Below, piece after piece: positions 9,797 through 17,320 of a DNA stretch of 64,000 nucleotides. Source of the DNA: Methanogenium sp. S4BF (GTDB lineage: Archaea > Halobacteriota > Methanomicrobia > Methanomicrobiales > Methanomicrobiaceae); the NCBI RefSeq assembly GCF_029633965.1, contig NZ_CP091277.1, positions 682,001 to 746,000 of the forward strand, read 5' to 3'. The position numbers were made by a program, and so were the translations under genes. Under the pieces are notes generated by a model. The model was not told the origin of the DNA, did not search any database, and saw only the letters and a program-made list of their open reading frames with translations. Position 1 is the first letter of the stretch; the number at the start of each line of letters is the position of its first letter.

Positions 9797-10932
9797 ATCC
9801 GGGTATCAGTGTGTATTATTATATCTTGTTAAATGATGTCTGTAATCTGAATTGCAGATACTGTAAAGGACGGATATTTCCCCAGATGGACACTGACTGC
9901 TGGGACACCCACCCCCGGCAGGTTCAAACGGATATTACCTATACGATTGATGATTTGTGCCGTTTTATCCGGATGGATGAGAATCCCTGCCTTACCTTTT
10001 ATGGCGGTGAGCCCCTCCTCTCGATTGATGCAATCCGGTCAGTTATGGAATCGTTATCCGGAACATGCCGGTTTATGCTTCACACCAATGGCACCCTTCT
10101 GGATCAGGTGCCTGAGACCGTCCTCAGCCGTCTGGAGACAATTATCGTATCAATAGACGGCCGTGAAACAACACATGACCAAAACCGGGGGGCAGGCACA
10201 TATCAACAGATCATAGAGAACTGTAAAAAGATTCAGGCAATGGAATTGCCTGCCGATTTCATTGGCAGAATGACGGTGACAGAAGACACCGATATCTACC
10301 GGGATGTTACCCACCTTGCATTCGATACCGGTGGGCTGTTTCCTTCTGTTCACTGGCAGCTTGATGCAAATTTCTCTGAAACCTACTGCCGTGATTCCTA
10401 CAGTACCTGGGTAGAGAACTCCTATATTCCCGGACTCTTCAGGCTTATGGACCGGTGGGTGTCCCATATGGAGGAGACAGGTGAGGTGCTGCGCTGGTAT
10501 CCGTTTATTGATACCATGCAGGATGCACTGAACGGTAAGCGGCTGTCTGTTCTCAGATGCGGCTCCGGGTTCGCCAATTATTCAATTACCCCTGACGGCA
10601 TGGTTTCACCCTGTCCCTGCATGGTTGGGATGACCGAGTATTATTGTGGTGACATCAAAAATGACACGCCCGATACATTGCGGAAAGTGGTGTATGACGG
10701 CGACTGCATTGAATGCGACCTTTTTGATTTCTGTGGGGGACGGTGCCTCTATTCCAAGGTAATGGATCTCTGGCCGGATGAAGGGTGCACTGATATCTAC
10801 CGCACCGTCAATGCCCTGTATCAGGCTGTTTGTCAGGCGCTGCCACGCGTGATGGCATGCATCCGTGACCATACGGTCTCACCGGAGCAGTTTGATCATC
10901 CTAAATTTAACGGGTGCGAAATAATCCCCTGA
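9793..10932 (+). CDS. Radical SAM enzyme with SPASM-type C-terminus (AF1577-like peptide-modifying family)
   Basis: This is a predicted [4Fe-4S] radical SAM enzyme. The cluster motif CNLNCRYC is at residues ~17-24, the SAM-binding FYGGEPLL near residue 72, and the SPASM-like auxiliary cysteines follow near the C-terminus (SPCPCM, then CIECDLFDFCGGRC). The length (379 aa) and this layout resemble the archaeal family named after AF1577, thought to modify peptides or proteins. No precursor peptide is obvious next to it. The start is TTG at 9793, overlapping the upstream stop, which implies translational coupling. The substrate is unknown, and the family placement is from memory of motif layout. 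Confidence 0.82.
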   Translation: MNPGISVYYYILLNDVCNLNCRYCKGRIFPQMDTDCWDTHPRQVQTDITYTIDDLCRFIRMDENPCLTFYGGEPLLSIDAIRSVMESLSGTCRFMLHTNGTLLDQVPETVLSRLETIIVSIDGRETTHDQNRGAGTYQQIIENCKKIQAMELPADFIGRMTVTEDTDIYRDVTHLAFDTGGLFPSVHWQLDANFSETYCRDSYSTWVENSYIPGLFRLMDRWVSHMEETGEVLRWYPFIDTMQDALNGKRLSVLRCGSGFANYSITPDGMVSPCPCMVGMTEYYCGDIKNDTPDTLRKVVYDGDCIECDLFDFCGGRCLYSKVMDLWPDEGCTDIYRTVNALYQAVCQALPRVMACIRDHTVSPEQFDHPKFNGCEIIP

Positions 10933-10943
10933 GGTAAGTGCAG

Positions 10944-12065
10944 ATGAAGGTTAACTGGCGCTCCATTCCCTGGGCAAAAAATTCATTTGCTGCGTTAAGC
11001 GCAGCATGCGAATGTTCCGGCATTACGCTCCATGAAGTAAGTGCACCAGAGAATGATATCACCTGCTATAGCCTGAATTCTGTCAATGAACCACATTTCC
11101 GTGAAGAAATCTCCCGTGCTGAATGCATCACCATTGTTGGAGGGCCGCATTCATCCGCCTGCTGGGAAGATGTACGCCAGTATGCAGATTATGTGGTGAT
11201 TGGTGAAGGGGAATTCACCCTCCCTGCCCTTATCGATATGATTGCGTCCGGCAGCCATACCCTGCCTGCCGGTGTGGCTTCAAAAGAGCAGACCGTGATG
11301 CCCAATCACTGTGTGCTCCTCTCCTCCTATCCGCCGTTTACTATCGTGAAGGGATATACCGAGATCACCCGCGGATGCCCGTTTGGGTGCGGATACTGCC
11401 AGACGCCGCAGCTTTTTGGCAGGAATATGCGCCACCGCAGAATTGATGATATTGAGCGTGCCACCCGTGTATTTCGCGACGTACGGTTTGTTACGCCGAA
11501 TGCTCTTGCCTATGGATCGGATGGCATCCACCTGCGCCTTGACAAGGTTGAAAAACTGCTCCGCTCGTTGACCGGAAGACGAATTTTTTTCGGAACGTTT
11601 CCGAGTGAAGTGAGGCCGGAGTGCATCTCCGATGCATCACTCGACCTGATTGAGAGCCACTGTGAAAACCGGAAAATCCATTTCGGCGCGCAGTCGGGCA
11701 GTAATCGGGTTTTACAGCTGCTCAGGCGCGGCCACACTGCAGAGGATGTAATGCGGGCATATGACATCTGCAGAGCGCATGCCATGACTCCGGTGGTTGA
11801 TTATATCGTGGGCCTTCCATATGAATCAGATGAGGAGCAGCGGCTTTCTGTTGCGCAGATGAAAGAGATCACCCGTGGCGGCAAGGTCCATGTGCATCAT
11901 TTCACGCCGCTTCCCGGCACACCCCTTGCCGGGATGGCGGCACGCACCATCCTTCCGGATGTACAGCGCGAGCTCGGGCGGATGGCGCTCAATGGAAAGG
12001 CAACGGGTTCATGGATCGATGCTGAGGTAAGGTTTTTTAAGGAAGATGAAGACCAGTTACCATGA
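10944..12065 (+). CDS. B12-binding-like/radical SAM protein (MJ1487-like family)
   Basis: This is a predicted radical SAM enzyme with an N-terminal cobalamin-binding-like domain. Residues ~1-125 resemble a B12-type Rossmann domain (ITIVGGPHSSACWEDV and ADYVVIGEGEFTLPALI). The radical SAM cluster motif is CPFGCGYC near residue 148 after TEITRGC. The C-terminal half has the usual barrel motifs (IHFGAQSGSNRVLQLLRRGH; VVDYIVGLPYES). ATG 10944 follows a GAGGT ribosome site at 10931-10935, so it is preferred over GTG 10938. It lies 5 nt past the previous radical SAM gene and overlaps the next by 4 nt. The substrate is unknown. Confidence 0.85.
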   Translation: MKVNWRSIPWAKNSFAALSAACECSGITLHEVSAPENDITCYSLNSVNEPHFREEISRAECITIVGGPHSSACWEDVRQYADYVVIGEGEFTLPALIDMIASGSHTLPAGVASKEQTVMPNHCVLLSSYPPFTIVKGYTEITRGCPFGCGYCQTPQLFGRNMRHRRIDDIERATRVFRDVRFVTPNALAYGSDGIHLRLDKVEKLLRSLTGRRIFFGTFPSEVRPECISDASLDLIESHCENRKIHFGAQSGSNRVLQLLRRGHTAEDVMRAYDICRAHAMTPVVDYIVGLPYESDEEQRLSVAQMKEITRGGKVHVHHFTPLPGTPLAGMAARTILPDVQRELGRMALNGKATGSWIDAEVRFFKEDEDQLP

Positions 12066-12703
12066 TGAAAATCCTGCTTCTGACAGATATCCACGGACAG
12101 TATGATACTATTCCCGGTTTTATGGAGCTTGCTCCGGATGTGGTACTCATAGCCGGGGATATCACCGACTGCGGCGATCCGCAGGAAGCAACGGAGGTGT
12201 TTAAGCAGATTGATGTCCCGTGTTTTGCAATTCCCGGTAACTGTGATGCCCGCCGGATCCTGGAAATCATCGAGGATTCTGACGCGGTAAGCCTCCATGG
12301 GACTTCCCTTGAACTCGGGCCGGTTACGTTTACGGGAGTCGGAGGTTCAAATCCCACACCCTTTAATACTCCGTTTGAACTCTCTGAGGAAGAACTGTCT
12401 GAAGTATTTGAGAAGGCAAAACAGAGAGCACGGCAGAATGTACACAATGTGTTGGTCACCCATGCACCCCCCTTCTGTACCCTTGATGATATAGGCGGTA
12501 CCAATGTCGGGTGTAAATGTTTCCGGGACCAGCTGAAGGATTTTGATCTCGTCTGCTGCGGCCACATTCATGATCATACCGGTGCTATTGAAGTCGAAGG
12601 CACGCTGGTTGTTAATCCCGGCCCTGCATCAGAGGGAAAATGTGCGCTGATTACGCTGGGGGATGAAGCAAAAGAGATTGAAGTTGAGTTCATCACCCTT
12701 TAG
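12062..12703 (+). CDS. Calcineurin-like metallophosphoesterase (YfcE/MJ0936-like)
   Basis: This is a predicted metal-dependent phosphodiesterase/phosphatase. The five family motifs are visible in 213 residues: LLLTDIHGQ (D and H ligands), LIAGDITDCG, IPGNCD (GNxD/H block), VTHAPPFC and CCGHIHDHTG. It overlaps the upstream radical SAM gene as ATGA, making a four-gene run from 9389 to 12703. The 3' end overlaps the convergent CYTH gene by 11 nt. The substrate is not predictable from sequence. Confidence 0.9.
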   Translation: MMKILLLTDIHGQYDTIPGFMELAPDVVLIAGDITDCGDPQEATEVFKQIDVPCFAIPGNCDARRILEIIEDSDAVSLHGTSLELGPVTFTGVGGSNPTPFNTPFELSEEELSEVFEKAKQRARQNVHNVLVTHAPPFCTLDDIGGTNVGCKCFRDQLKDFDLVCCGHIHDHTGAIEVEGTLVVNPGPASEGKCALITLGDEAKEIEVEFITL

Positions 12704-13229
12704 CGAGCAGCAGTTCAAGATAGGATTCCGGTATGTGTGCCCCGGAAATATTCAGCTCTTTTTTTACGGATTCAATTTTTGTATTTGCAGCAGAGACGTC
12801 TGCATCAGTCAGCACTTCAATTTCCATATAGGTGCCCAGCCCTTCAACATTGTCAAGAGAAATCGTTGTGCCGCCGTATTGGTATTCATTCCGTTCTTTT
12901 CTGACAACGGCACTCACGAAAAAACCGGTGGCAGTCAGAAGAGCAATAGCATCCTGTGCGGATGCAACGGAGAGGGTAATCTCTTTGCGTGCCTTTAACC
13001 CGCTGGCCTGAGTTTTCGGACCTTTATACGTTATTTCGGTGCCGCATTCCGTCTCACGGACACGAAGCGCCTCATCGGTGCGTGCATAATCGCAGTGCGG
13101 TGCATTCAGGTAGGTATCCTGCTGAACAGACCCTCCAAGGTCGGTTGCACCCAGAGAAAGGAGACGGTCTGCGATTTCAGAAAGATTTGATACCGCAATT
13201 TTGGTTTCAACTTCAATTACAGAGCTCAT
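12693..13229 (-). CDS. CYTH domain protein (CyaB/ThTPase class)
   Basis: CYTH proteins hydrolyse or cyclise triphosphate substrates in an acidic tunnel. Residues 1-10 hold the diagnostic EXEXK motif (EVETK), followed by LRVRET, ITYKGPK and the paired acidic YMEIEVL near residue 143. The product is 178 residues from ATG 13229; the upstream in-frame ATG at 13247 is less likely because it lies on the promoter. Archaeal members are often named class IV adenylate cyclase, but triphosphatase activity on an unknown substrate is equally possible. Confidence 0.88.
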   Translation of the reverse strand: MSSVIEVETKIAVSNLSEIADRLLSLGATDLGGSVQQDTYLNAPHCDYARTDEALRVRETECGTEITYKGPKTQASGLKARKEITLSVASAQDAIALLTATGFFVSAVVRKERNEYQYGGTTISLDNVEGLGTYMEIEVLTDADVSAANTKIESVKKELNISGAHIPESYLELLLAKG

Positions 13230-13273
13230 TATTTTAAGTAGGCACACCGTATAAATATAGACAGGTGAAATGA
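13230..13273. promoter_or_regulatory. Divergent promoter, CYTH / FKBP
   Basis: CGTATAAATATAG at about 13249-13261 reads as a TATA box on both strands and is the only such element in the 44-bp gap between the two start codons. A GGTGA ribosome site precedes the FKBP ATG. Confidence 0.45.
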
Positions 13274-14005
13274 ATGGCAGTTAATGAAGGAAGTTTTATT
13301 AAACTGAGATTTACCGGCTTATCAGATGGTATCGTTTTTGATACAACTGAAGAAGACAAAGCAAGAGAAGCAGGTATTTTCAATCCAAAGAAAGACTATG
13401 AGCCAATTGTTGTGCGCCTTGGCGGTATGCACATCATCCCCGGCCTCGACGAGGCATTAATCGGCAAAGAGGTTGGCGAAAAGGGCACCGTTGAAATTCC
13501 TCCGGAGAAGGCATATGGCCCCCGTGACGAATCAATGATCCGGTCTGCTCCCATCAAAAACTTTGCGGAGAAACCCCAGGTCGGCATGAGGATCTCCTCT
13601 GACGGTCAGGAAGGTGTCGTTGCCAGTATTGTTGGAAAGCGTGCGGTCGTTGATTTCAACCATGTTCTTGCCGGAAAAACGCTTACCTACGAATATGAGA
13701 TTGAGGCTCTTGTTGAGGACCCCAAGGAACAGGTAGAGGGTCTGATTGATCTGTATACCGGAAAAACCATGGATGTTGAACTCGCTGATGGCGTTCTCAC
13801 CGTGCTTCTCCCTCCCGGAATCAATTATGACAAGAGATGGGGAATGGCTCGCGGCATCCTCATCCACCAGATCTTTGAATTCATCGATGGTATCAACGAG
13901 GTCGTCTTAAAAGAATCGTACAAGCGTCCCGCAATGCCGGAAGAAACAGAAGAGATTGAAGAAGCAGATGAATCTTCAGCACCTGAAGAATCATCCGAAG
14001 AATAA
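13274..14005 (+). CDS. FKBP-type peptidyl-prolyl isomerase, long archaeal type
   Basis: This is a cytoplasmic folding catalyst of the SlyD-like branch. Residues 1-90 hold the FKBP core (GIVFDTTEED; RLGGMHIIPGLDEALIGKEV; KAYGPRDESMI), with an inserted flap (IF) chaperone domain in the middle (VGMRISSDGQEGVVASI). The core closes with VDFNHVLAGKTLTYEYEI. A C-terminal extension of about 90 residues ends in a Glu/Ser-rich acidic tail. The 243-residue length is that of long archaeal FKBPs (26-30 kDa) with combined isomerase and chaperone activity. It converges on pelA with a 6-nt gap. Confidence 0.94.
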   Translation: MAVNEGSFIKLRFTGLSDGIVFDTTEEDKAREAGIFNPKKDYEPIVVRLGGMHIIPGLDEALIGKEVGEKGTVEIPPEKAYGPRDESMIRSAPIKNFAEKPQVGMRISSDGQEGVVASIVGKRAVVDFNHVLAGKTLTYEYEIEALVEDPKEQVEGLIDLYTGKTMDVELADGVLTVLLPPGINYDKRWGMARGILIHQIFEFIDGINEVVLKESYKRPAMPEETEEIEEADESSAPEESSEE

Positions 14006-14011
14006 TTTTTT

Positions 14012-15037
14012 TTACTGAATGGGAAAACGCAGCAGTGCGGCAATTCCCCCAATCGCTCCCAGCTGTTTTCCAGGTTCGAATTCTGAGGAGAATACGGTTA
14101 TCTTTGCACGCATTGAGTCGGCGGATTCAAGCAGACGGTTGATGGCCTCCTCATTTATTTTGATGTCCACAACAAGAATATCTGAAACAGCACCATACTG
14201 AACGGCTGTGGCAACCTCATCGATGCCGTATGCAGCAGGGCCTGTCCCCGACATCCTGCTGAGCAGTTCATCCATCAGGGTTACCTCCCGTCCCAGCTGA
14301 AGGTCCTGTGTTATCCGTTCCAGTATTCCCTGCCCGATAACTTCCTGTACAGCACCCCGACCGGTTCTGCGTGTTTCAGCCGTAAGCATACGACCGGCCA
14401 TATCAGGATCGGTTCTGGTGAGATATGCCAGAAAATCCTCTTTTACAAAACCCGGCCCTGCGATAACAATCGACCCGGTGACAGAGGAGAGTGATTGGTA
14501 TATCTCTTCAAAAAACGCACGTCTGGCATCCACGCCCTCACGTTTTCCGCTTCCTGCGGTTATTTTCATCACATATTCAGGCCCGTACTGGCGGATACGG
14601 AATATCTGCGCTTCTCCTTCTTCAATGGCTGCGATATGTACGATACCGGTTGTCGATACGGTGACTGCCCGCTCGATTCGCTCCCGTTCCACCGGCGTCC
14701 AGATTTTAATGACAGATATTTCCCGCCCTGACTCAAGATTGATGGTATGGTAAAAGCCGGTGTCAGGACCCTGTTCAATCACCCCTGAGATTCTCAGCCT
14801 GAGAGAATCGGGGTGAAATTCTGTCTTTTCCACCCGTATGCCAAGACGGACCGGCTTCTTCTCGGCCTTTTCCGGACGGGTTTTGTCTGTCTGGGAATCA
14901 AGGCTCCTGAAGGTATCAGCGAAAATGAGATCTCCGGTTCTGATGAGGTGTTTGATATGCCAGAGATCATCGATTGATTCCGGGAACAGCCGTATTTCCC
15001 CGTCTGAATTTTTGAGGCCGTCATATTCCGCTTTCAT
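14012..15037 (-). CDS. pelA: Pelota (Dom34/aPelota), ribosome rescue factor
   Basis: Pelota enters the A site of stalled ribosomes with aEF1A and lets ABCE1 split the subunits (established for archaea). The 341 residues show the Sm-like N-terminal domain (GEIRLFPESIDDLWHIKHLI; GDLIFADTFRS), the central eRF1-like domain (IVIAGPGFVKEDFLAYL) and the C-terminal L7Ae-like fold (AAYGIDEVATAVQYGAVSDI). It has no GGQ release motif, as expected. The ATG overlaps the upstream RqcH stop by 4 nt (15034-15037). The partner ABCE1 is encoded 2.3 kb away. Confidence 0.96.
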   Translation of the reverse strand: MKAEYDGLKNSDGEIRLFPESIDDLWHIKHLIRTGDLIFADTFRSLDSQTDKTRPEKAEKKPVRLGIRVEKTEFHPDSLRLRISGVIEQGPDTGFYHTINLESGREISVIKIWTPVERERIERAVTVSTTGIVHIAAIEEGEAQIFRIRQYGPEYVMKITAGSGKREGVDARRAFFEEIYQSLSSVTGSIVIAGPGFVKEDFLAYLTRTDPDMAGRMLTAETRRTGRGAVQEVIGQGILERITQDLQLGREVTLMDELLSRMSGTGPAAYGIDEVATAVQYGAVSDILVVDIKINEEAINRLLESADSMRAKITVFSSEFEPGKQLGAIGGIAALLRFPIQ

Positions 15038-16917
15038 AGCTCTTCAGTAATGTCAGACCCGCCCGGCGGAACAAATGCAGCAATACTTTCCGAATTCAGC
15101 ACATTTTTCATTGATTTCCAGTCATCTCCGTATTTATCCCGCAGTATCCGGAGTATTTTTTTGGCAACGTCATTTGGCTCAAATCGTCCCGGCCGGAGAA
15201 CAACATAGTGTTCTGCCCTGCTTTTCACTGCATCTACCGGACCCCCGATGACACCTAACTCCGGCGTTGTCTGCAGGCCGATTGCCACACCAAGGCCCAC
15301 GTTGCGTATATAGGTCCGCTCCCCCCTGATGACAAACGCACCGCGTGAGACATATTCTCCGGACTCCGGAGTCTTACTCACCTGTTCCGGAGACGCAGCA
15401 TATACATCCGCTGTCAAATGGCCGTTTTTCCAGGCATTTGAATATGAAGCGGCAAACTGGGCGACTTCATTCATTTTATCCGTATCGCCCTTGAGAATGA
15501 TCACACTGCCGCCATGCACATCGGCGTGGACAAAGGTGTCGCCCCCCTGGAGGTATTTCTTTACGACCTCTTCATTTGTCCCGGCATCTTTCCCGCCGAC
15601 CATCAGTATTCCGTCTGATGTATAGCACCAGCGGAACCGGTGGTACCACTTCTTCTTCCGGAGAGGGATCACTTTTTTCTGCTTTTTTGGCGAAACGATC
15701 ATGCGTTCCATCGCTGCAAATGCGCCCTTTCGCTTCTTCTTAAATTTCTTTGCCAGTTCGTAATACCGGTCGGCGTTGACTTCAATAGTCTCCTGAACAA
15801 AAAGTTTGACAATCTTTCCGTCAATTTCAAGGTCAATCGCACTCTCAGCAGGGTATATCGTCTTAATGGCTGCAGCCGACTCGCTTTTGCTCTCTTTCAG
15901 GATTTTCTCGATGTCCTGCCAGGATGCAGAGGCACTGGCATTTTTAAGGGTTGAGAGGACGTCCTGAACAAACGTATAATGCAGATACAGCGCATCAACA
16001 ATCGTTTCATACCGTTCAATCTTCTTTTCGAATGACGCGATCGCATCCAGCTGGCGCTTTCGGATATTCTCCTCACGGGTGAGTTTGGGTTTTGGCGGGG
16101 TGATCAGCTCTTTCCCGCGGGGGAAATACTGATCAAGGGCTTGCGTAAAGGACGCAAATGTCTCAACCGGGGTTTCATTTCCCAGCAGAAACGGCCAGCA
16201 TCCGGATTTTGTGATGCAGGGGCTGCGTTCATCTTCTGTTTTTTTCAGAATCGCTGCATAGGCCGCGAACAGTTTGTCTGCGGGGGCGCTGAGGGCCGGT
16301 TCTGATTTGCTGACTCCGGCCATTTTACATGCTTCTTCCGCAAATTTACCACCCATGAGGAACTGTGTGGCGAGCGTCCTGACCGTATCGGCATCAGAAG
16401 CCTGAAGAATAGCAGCAAATTCCTCTTCAGATGCCGGGACTGAACTTTCTGTGAGGGTGTATGTCTCACCACCGAAAACGTTCCGGTCTTTGAACCGATG
16501 TTTTTTCAGTGGCTGAATAATGGTGTAATCCCCGTCCGTCAGGATGATATTGCCTTCATCAAAGAGTTCTACAATCAGGTGAAACCGGTTATCACTCTTT
16601 CCGATTTCAATATCTATAACCCGTTCGATTCCGGGTTGTGAGATGCCAAGCACCCTTCCGCCATTGCAGTATTTCCGCAGAAACATTGAATATCCGGATG
16701 GATTTGGTGTTGCTGCAGGGAGGGATGACGTGAAATGCACTCGTTTTCCGATTTCGATGATAAGTGAATATTTCTGCTTATCCTGACCATTGAGACGAAT
16801 TCCAAACAGCCCTGTATCATATTGGTAGGTTTTTCCTATCCACAAAGGGAGGAAACCCTGGGCTTCTGATACCATGGCATGAATATCAAGCCCACTCATT
16901 CCCTTTAAATTCGCCAT
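15034..16917 (-). CDS. rqcH: RqcH/NEMF/Rqc2 family protein (NFACT)
   Basis: This is the ribosome quality-control factor that binds split 50S subunits carrying stalled peptidyl-tRNA; bacterial and eukaryotic members recruit tRNA to add C-terminal tails. The 627 residues show an NFACT-N domain (MANLKGMSGLDIHAMVSE; residues 1-210), a HhH-like segment, a long coiled-coil middle (~300-430) and the NFACT-R RNA-binding domain (WYHRFRWCYTSDG; then FVHADVHGGSVIILKG). The conserved acidic-Arg pair needed for tailing in bacteria (DR) appears here as ER in PGIERVIDIEIG. It overlaps pelA and is divergent from the EMC6-like/ABCE1 operon. Confidence 0.95.
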   Translation of the reverse strand: MANLKGMSGLDIHAMVSEAQGFLPLWIGKTYQYDTGLFGIRLNGQDKQKYSLIIEIGKRVHFTSSLPAATPNPSGYSMFLRKYCNGGRVLGISQPGIERVIDIEIGKSDNRFHLIVELFDEGNIILTDGDYTIIQPLKKHRFKDRNVFGGETYTLTESSVPASEEEFAAILQASDADTVRTLATQFLMGGKFAEEACKMAGVSKSEPALSAPADKLFAAYAAILKKTEDERSPCITKSGCWPFLLGNETPVETFASFTQALDQYFPRGKELITPPKPKLTREENIRKRQLDAIASFEKKIERYETIVDALYLHYTFVQDVLSTLKNASASASWQDIEKILKESKSESAAAIKTIYPAESAIDLEIDGKIVKLFVQETIEVNADRYYELAKKFKKKRKGAFAAMERMIVSPKKQKKVIPLRKKKWYHRFRWCYTSDGILMVGGKDAGTNEEVVKKYLQGGDTFVHADVHGGSVIILKGDTDKMNEVAQFAASYSNAWKNGHLTADVYAASPEQVSKTPESGEYVSRGAFVIRGERTYIRNVGLGVAIGLQTTPELGVIGGPVDAVKSRAEHYVVLRPGRFEPNDVAKKILRILRDKYGDDWKSMKNVLNSESIAAFVPPGGSDITEEL

Positions 16918-16970
16918 TTATACCAAATTACATATTGTCCTACGACAAAATTATAATGACTGGTGTCAGG
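16918..16970. promoter_or_regulatory. Divergent promoter, rqcH-pelA / EMC6-like-ABCE1
   Basis: Only 53 bp separate the rqcH ATG (16917) from the chosen EMC6-like ATG (16971). TTACATATTG at 16927-16936 is the best plus-strand TATA candidate. AT-rich TTTATACCAAAT overlapping the rqcH start and ATTATAATG near 16950 are minus-strand candidates. Both ribosome rescue arms would be controlled from here. Confidence 0.4.
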
Positions 16971-17306
16971 ATGACTGAAGAAGATATATCCAACGGAACT
17001 GAGGCAAAAATAGTCAAGTCCGAAGAACAGAAGAGGAAAGAGCATAATGAACGGATCATCCGAACTGGTATTGCGAGCATTATGGGTATTATCGCCGGAG
17101 CTCTCTCATTTCTCCTTGTTCATAATGAAACTCAGGGTGTTATTGGATTTCTCCTTCTCCTTGGAGCAATGGTATTCCAGAAGCATATATTCATGCTCAT
17201 AAAGCTGGATATATCCGGACTGGGCGGAAAAGACTGGTTTTACCAGAGCTTTATGGCATTTTCGTTCTGGTTTATCTCCTGGACCATTCTCCTGACAATT
17301 CAATAA
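16971..17306 (+). CDS. EMC6-like small membrane protein
   Basis: This 111-residue membrane protein has a charged N-terminus (KSEEQKRKEHNER) and three predicted membrane helices: IRTGIASIMGIIAGALSFLL, TQGVIGFLLLLGAMVF and FYQSFMAFSFWFISWTILL. The size and topology resemble archaeal EMC6 homologues, relatives of a subunit of the ER insertase complex. In-frame alternatives at 16935 (TTG) and 16956 (ATG) exist; I prefer 16971 because of TATA spacing. It is followed 14 nt later by ABCE1, so the two are co-transcribed. A role in membrane protein insertion is inference. Confidence 0.72.
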   Translation: MTEEDISNGTEAKIVKSEEQKRKEHNERIIRTGIASIMGIIAGALSFLLVHNETQGVIGFLLLLGAMVFQKHIFMLIKLDISGLGGKDWFYQSFMAFSFWFISWTILLTIQ

Positions 17307-17320
17307 TTTTGTGATATACT

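Noticed and set aside
12335-12360. GGTTCAAATCCCAC resembling a tRNA T-arm
   Set aside because: It is inside the metallophosphoesterase coding region and no other tRNA parts surround it.
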